From contig JAPSHS010000005.1 of assembly GCA_031179495.1 (NCBI GenBank), forward strand, positions 1 through 50,900: a stretch of DNA of 50,900 nucleotides, read 5' to 3'. The translations under genes and the position numbers were made by a program. Position 1 is the first letter of the stretch. Each line of letters begins with the position of its first letter. A model generated the notes under the pieces. The model was not told the origin of the DNA. It did not search any database and saw nothing but the letters and a program-made list of their open reading frames with translations. This DNA comes from Kocuria sp. (lineage in GTDB: Bacteria > Actinomycetota > Actinomycetes > Actinomycetales > Micrococcaceae). Positions 47,778 to 50,900 of this stretch are shown in pieces.

Positions 47778-50054
47778 TCAGAGGTCGAGCAGCCGCGCGA
47801 CGCGGCGACGGACCATGCCGCGAACCGGCCATCCGTAGATGCGAGCGCCGCGGGCCAGGGCCCGGGTCCTCAACGGTGCCCTCCGCTGGTCCTTCGCCCG
47901 CCAGGTCGGGTCGGCGAAGGCTCGGGCCACGTGCTGCGCCCGGGCCGCGCCGGGCGACGTGCCCGCCACGAGCGTGACGGCCTGCTGCCACAGCAGCTGC
48001 GCGGCACGGCGCCGCTCGGGCCGGCTCATGTGCCCCAGCAGGTCGGTTCCGGACGTACGGTCGGCCTTGGTCACCGCTCCGCGCAACCCACGCTCGCTGC
48101 TGTCCTCCGCGGCCAGGATCGTTCGGGCCAGCTCCTCCTCCAGGCGCTGCGCCTCGTCCGGGCCCACCGATTCCAGCAGGTCGTCGCACAGGGCGCTCGC
48201 CCCGTCGAGGCGGCCCCACAACCAGTCGGCGCTGCGTCCCTCCTCGCTGGCGAAGGCGCCGAAGTGAGCCCACCGCTGCCCGTACAGTTTGCGCTCCAGC
48301 CAGTCGCGCTGCTCGGCGACCGGTCCGACGGGGAGAACGGGACGTGCTGCCGGGGTGATCTGACGGTAGCGGAACGTGGGCTCGTCCCCCTCGGAGTTGG
48401 TGCTCCACGCGAGGACGCGGCTGACCACCTCGACGGCCAGGGTGAAGTCGATCAGGGCGGACGCGTCGACGTCCTTCAGCATGGGCAGACGGGAGATGGC
48501 CCGCGCCGCGGCAGCGACGGTCTCGCGGATCTCGGTGTCCATGGCCAGGGTGTAGAACTCGTTCAGCCGGTGCGCTGGGGCCGTCGAGGTCGATGGAAGT
48601 TCCGCGCGCAGGTGCGCCTCGAGCTGTTCCTCGAGCCGGGCGATGCGTCGCTGCGCCCGGTCGACCTCGGCGAAGGCGCGCCGCATCGCTGCGCCGGGCT
48701 CGGTGTGGGTCCGGGAGTAGGCGACCAGGGCCCGCCCCCACCAGCGCAGCACTCTCTCCGCAGTGGCCAGCCCCCATCGCCACCGGTCCTCCGAGTACGG
48801 GAGGCAGGTCGGCACCGGGTGCAGGTCGTCGGGATGGAGTCCGGTGGGCACGGGCAGCGCGAAGCGGATGCCGGCGTCGAGCGATGCGAGCCAGTGCTCC
48901 ACGGCTTCGGCGCGCGAGTATCGATAGGTCCGGAACCACTGGTCCGCGGCCAGCACGGCCTGGGACGTCTCGATGTACGCGGCGGGATCGGGGGAGCGCA
49001 GCAGCCGGACGACGGCATCGTGCGGTGCCGACACCGTGTAGCCCATCCGCCGGAACGCGTCTCGCAGGCCCTCGAGGTCCAGGTGCTGGTCGGGTTCACG
49101 GGCCGCGCTCACGACCCGGCCCAGGACCCGGGCGGCAGCGGGGTTGTCCCCCAACGCCTGGGTGGGGCCCGTGACCCCCGGTGAGGGCGTCACGTACAGC
49201 AGGACCCGGTCGAAGGGTGCTCCGACCGGCCGCCTCCTCAGGACATCCATGAGCGGGCCGAACGGAGCGTTGTCGAGGACCCCGCCGTCGATCAGCAGGG
49301 AGGTCCTCCCCGCTCCGGAGGGCGAGATCTGGCACCGGTGCAGCTCCTCCGACTCGCTCACGGGCTCGAACGCCACCGGGAACGAGGCCGAGGCCCGGGA
49401 GGCCAGGGCGAGGCAGCCGCGCCGGTCGACGAAGTCGTCCCGGACACGGTGCCGGTCGTCCGTGCGGCGTTCGAACCGGAAGACGCGGCGGCTGTCCACC
49501 ATGGAGCCGTGGGCCTCACCCTCGAGGTGGATCGGCACCGCCGGGGCGTCGAGGGCTGTCGCCGTCACGAGGAGCGTGCAGTCCTGGGGCTCGGTCACGG
49601 TGGGGTCCTCGGCCAGTCCGCCGATCAGCTTCTGGAGCTCGCGCTGGAACAACTCCCCGTCGAGCATGGAGTTCAGGGGCTCGGCGCGCTTGGCGGTGCG
49701 TTTCGACGGTCGGCGCAGGAGCTGCCCCGGTCGCAGGGCAGCGACATCGGACCAGGTGCGCTCCATGTCGGGGAGGTTCTTGCCCCCGGCGATGGCCGTG
49801 GCGATCAGCGTTCCGTTGATCCCGCCCGCGCTGGTGCCTGCGACGGAGTCGACGACCGCTGTCCGCGAGGCCTTCTCGAGGATCTTGCCCCACGTGCTGT
49901 GCACGGCTGCCTCGGCCCTGTCCCTCGGGGGTGTTGCGCCGGACGAGGCCAGCCGGAGCCGGTTGAGCTCGTGCGTCACCCCGCCCCTCCAGACGGCGAG
50001 GTTCACTCCTCCGTTGAGGACCAGCGCGAACCGCGTCTCTCGCTGTGCGTCCAT
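47778..50054 (-). CDS. Patatin-like phospholipase, DUF3376-type
   Basis: 758 residues. The patatin domain has an oxyanion motif LVLNGGVNLAVWRGGVTHEL, nucleophile Ser75 in GTSAGGING and Asp256 in LLIDGGVLDNAPF (DGG). A long C-terminal region (about 300-758), helical and Arg/Glu-rich (LEEQLEAHLRAELPS, EEELARTILAAEDSSE), corresponds to DUF3376. No signal peptide. The Ser-Asp dyad predicts lipid acyl hydrolysis. ATG with AGAGG 7 nt upstream. It sits between two GDPD copies on the same strand, suggesting deacylation followed by headgroup cleavage. Confidence 0.88.
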   Translation of the reverse strand: MDAQRETRFALVLNGGVNLAVWRGGVTHELNRLRLASSGATPPRDRAEAAVHSTWGKILEKASRTAVVDSVAGTSAGGINGTLIATAIAGGKNLPDMERTWSDVAALRPGQLLRRPSKRTAKRAEPLNSMLDGELFQRELQKLIGGLAEDPTVTEPQDCTLLVTATALDAPAVPIHLEGEAHGSMVDSRRVFRFERRTDDRHRVRDDFVDRRGCLALASRASASFPVAFEPVSESEELHRCQISPSGAGRTSLLIDGGVLDNAPFGPLMDVLRRRPVGAPFDRVLLYVTPSPGVTGPTQALGDNPAAARVLGRVVSAAREPDQHLDLEGLRDAFRRMGYTVSAPHDAVVRLLRSPDPAAYIETSQAVLAADQWFRTYRYSRAEAVEHWLASLDAGIRFALPVPTGLHPDDLHPVPTCLPYSEDRWRWGLATAERVLRWWGRALVAYSRTHTEPGAAMRRAFAEVDRAQRRIARLEEQLEAHLRAELPSTSTAPAHRLNEFYTLAMDTEIRETVAAAARAISRLPMLKDVDASALIDFTLAVEVVSRVLAWSTNSEGDEPTFRYRQITPAARPVLPVGPVAEQRDWLERKLYGQRWAHFGAFASEEGRSADWLWGRLDGASALCDDLLESVGPDEAQRLEEELARTILAAEDSSERGLRGAVTKADRTSGTDLLGHMSRPERRRAAQLLWQQAVTLVAGTSPGAARAQHVARAFADPTWRAKDQRRAPLRTRALARGARIYGWPVRGMVRRRVARLLDL

Positions 50055-50143
50055 CTGCGTGCCTCTTCTCTCGTGCGGCTCTTTCCCTGTGGCCCTGTGG
50101 CCCTAGTGGTCTGATGGCAGGTGCCGGGACCCGGGCGGCCCGG

Positions 50144-50900
50144 TCAGTCCTGGCCGAGCATCCCGGTCAGGACGTCCGGCCGGTCCGTCATGATGCCGTC
50201 GACGCCCCAGTCCAGCAGGCGGCGCATGTCGGCCTCGTCGTCGACCGTCCACACGTCGACCCGGAGCCCCGCCTCGTGGGCGCGGCGGACGAGACGGGGG
50301 GTGACCACCCGGATGCCCTTGTAGACCTCCGGCGGCTGGAGCGCCTGGAACGGCGGGTCGTAGGCGCGGTGCAGGTGCAGGAAGCTCAGCAGCTAGAACA
50401 CGGCGAACTCGCCTCCGGAGGCCGCCGTGGTGACGGCCCCTCCGGAGGCCCGGCGAAAACGCCGGATCGGGGCCGCGGCGTTGGTGGCGACCAGTGTGCG
50501 GTCCTGGGCGCCGGCGGCCTCGACGGCGCGCCACCGGGCCTCCGCCGAGCCGGGCCGCTCGTCCTTGAGCTCGATGACGACGGGACGGTCCGGGTGCTGC
50601 CGACAGACCGCCTCGAGCGTGGGGACCCGCACACCGCGTCCTCGCCGGGGATGGGCCGGCACGTCGTCGGAGGGGAAGCGGTACCCGGCGTCGCGTCGCT
50701 CCAGGTCGGCGCGGCCCTTGTGGGCCACCGCCCCGGTGCCGTCCGTCGTGCGGTCCACGGTGGGGTCGTGGAGCACGACGACCTCGCCGTCCGCACGTCG
50801 AGCTCGAGGGTGATCTCCCCGAGGCCGACGGCTTCCCGGGAGCCCTCGAGGGTGTTCTCGGGCACCAGCGCGGCCCCGCCCCGGTGGAACCGGCGCAGCA
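50144..50900 (-). pseudogene. Second GDPD copy, inactivated by a 10-nt deletion and an in-frame stop (5' end beyond window)
   Basis: Reading leftwards from the window edge: FHRGGAALVPENTLEGSREA and LGEITLELDV match the intact copy. Near 50796 about 10 nt are missing relative to it (DVQASADG region), shifting frame. The next frame gives VVVLHDPTVDRTTDGTGAVA and continues to a TAG at 50393-50395, where the intact copy encodes a sense residue (FAAF-RLLCLL). After the TAG the same frame continues with LLSFLHLHRAYDPPFQALQ and DEADMRRLLDWGVDGIMTDRPDVL to a TGA at 50144. Two independent lesions indicate a decayed gene rather than programmed recoding. Confidence 0.85.

Noticed and set aside
50393..50395. 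TAG in the second GDPD copy as a recoded (pyrrolysine or read-through) codon
   Set aside because: The copy also has a frameshifting 10-nt deletion upstream, so decay explains both without recoding.

Overview
The window is high-GC chromosomal DNA (well above 70% G+C by eye) from an actinobacterium. Gene content points to the Micrococcales, most likely Micrococcaceae and Kocuria-like; this is inference, since there is no rRNA to test it. Several blocks match the gene order of well-known Mycobacterium tuberculosis loci: nudC-uvrD2-(DUF2342)-ylbL-UPF0182 (Rv3199c to Rv3193c), mtrA-mtrB-lpqB-comF-hpf-secA (Rv3246c to Rv3240c), and pdtaS-whiB1 (Rv3220c-Rv3219). No phage, transposase, CRISPR array or plasmid gene is visible.

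Layout. 1-11.1 kb: end of a phosphotransferase gene, NAD-cap/NADH pyrophosphatase, UvrD-type helicase, a ThiF-like protein, two metallopeptidases, a PDZ/Lon-type membrane protease and a UPF0182 membrane protein. 11.1-11.4 kb: initiator tRNA with its own promoter and two strong hairpins. 11.3-16 kb: an envelope-stress neighbourhood (PspA, a TPM-domain coiled-coil membrane protein, and a divergent HtrA protease). 16-20.5 kb: tRNA modification and sulfur transfer (TrmL, cysteine desulfurase, MnmA), then chorismate mutase overlapping a MetE-like protein. 20.7-29.4 kb: the MtrAB-LpqB signalling operon, ComF, HPF and SecA. 29.4-36.7 kb: a poorly characterised cluster (Rv3235-like, LysM membrane protein, hypothetical, excisionase/BldC-like HTH, SAF protein, ParA/MinD-like ATPase), then the PdtaS kinase, WhiB1 and a small membrane protein. 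36.8-46.4 kb: a galactofuranose-polymer locus (GT4, UDP-galactopyranose mutase, GlfT2-like transferase, Wzm/Wzt-type exporter), followed by an inverted DUF6541 membrane protein, a GT2 and its DUF2304 partner. 46.4 kb to the end: a glycerophosphodiester phosphodiesterase, a patatin-like lipase (DUF3376 type) and a second, decayed GDPD copy.

Main observations. (1) At 30843-30912, between the LysM gene and a divergent hypothetical gene, there is an AT-rich array of tandem 10-bp repeats overlapping a promoter. It lies close to a gene for a BldC-like regulator, and looks like an operator for cooperative head-to-tail binding. (2) Several genes (nudC, trmL, cysteine desulfurase, chorismate mutase, possibly secA) have a TAGACT/TACAGT -10 box exactly 7 nt before the start codon, the signature of leaderless mRNAs. 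(3) The patatin/GDPD group forms a plausible phospholipid-turnover unit with one pseudogenised paralogue. (4) whiB1 has a terminator-like hairpin in its upstream region on its own strand.
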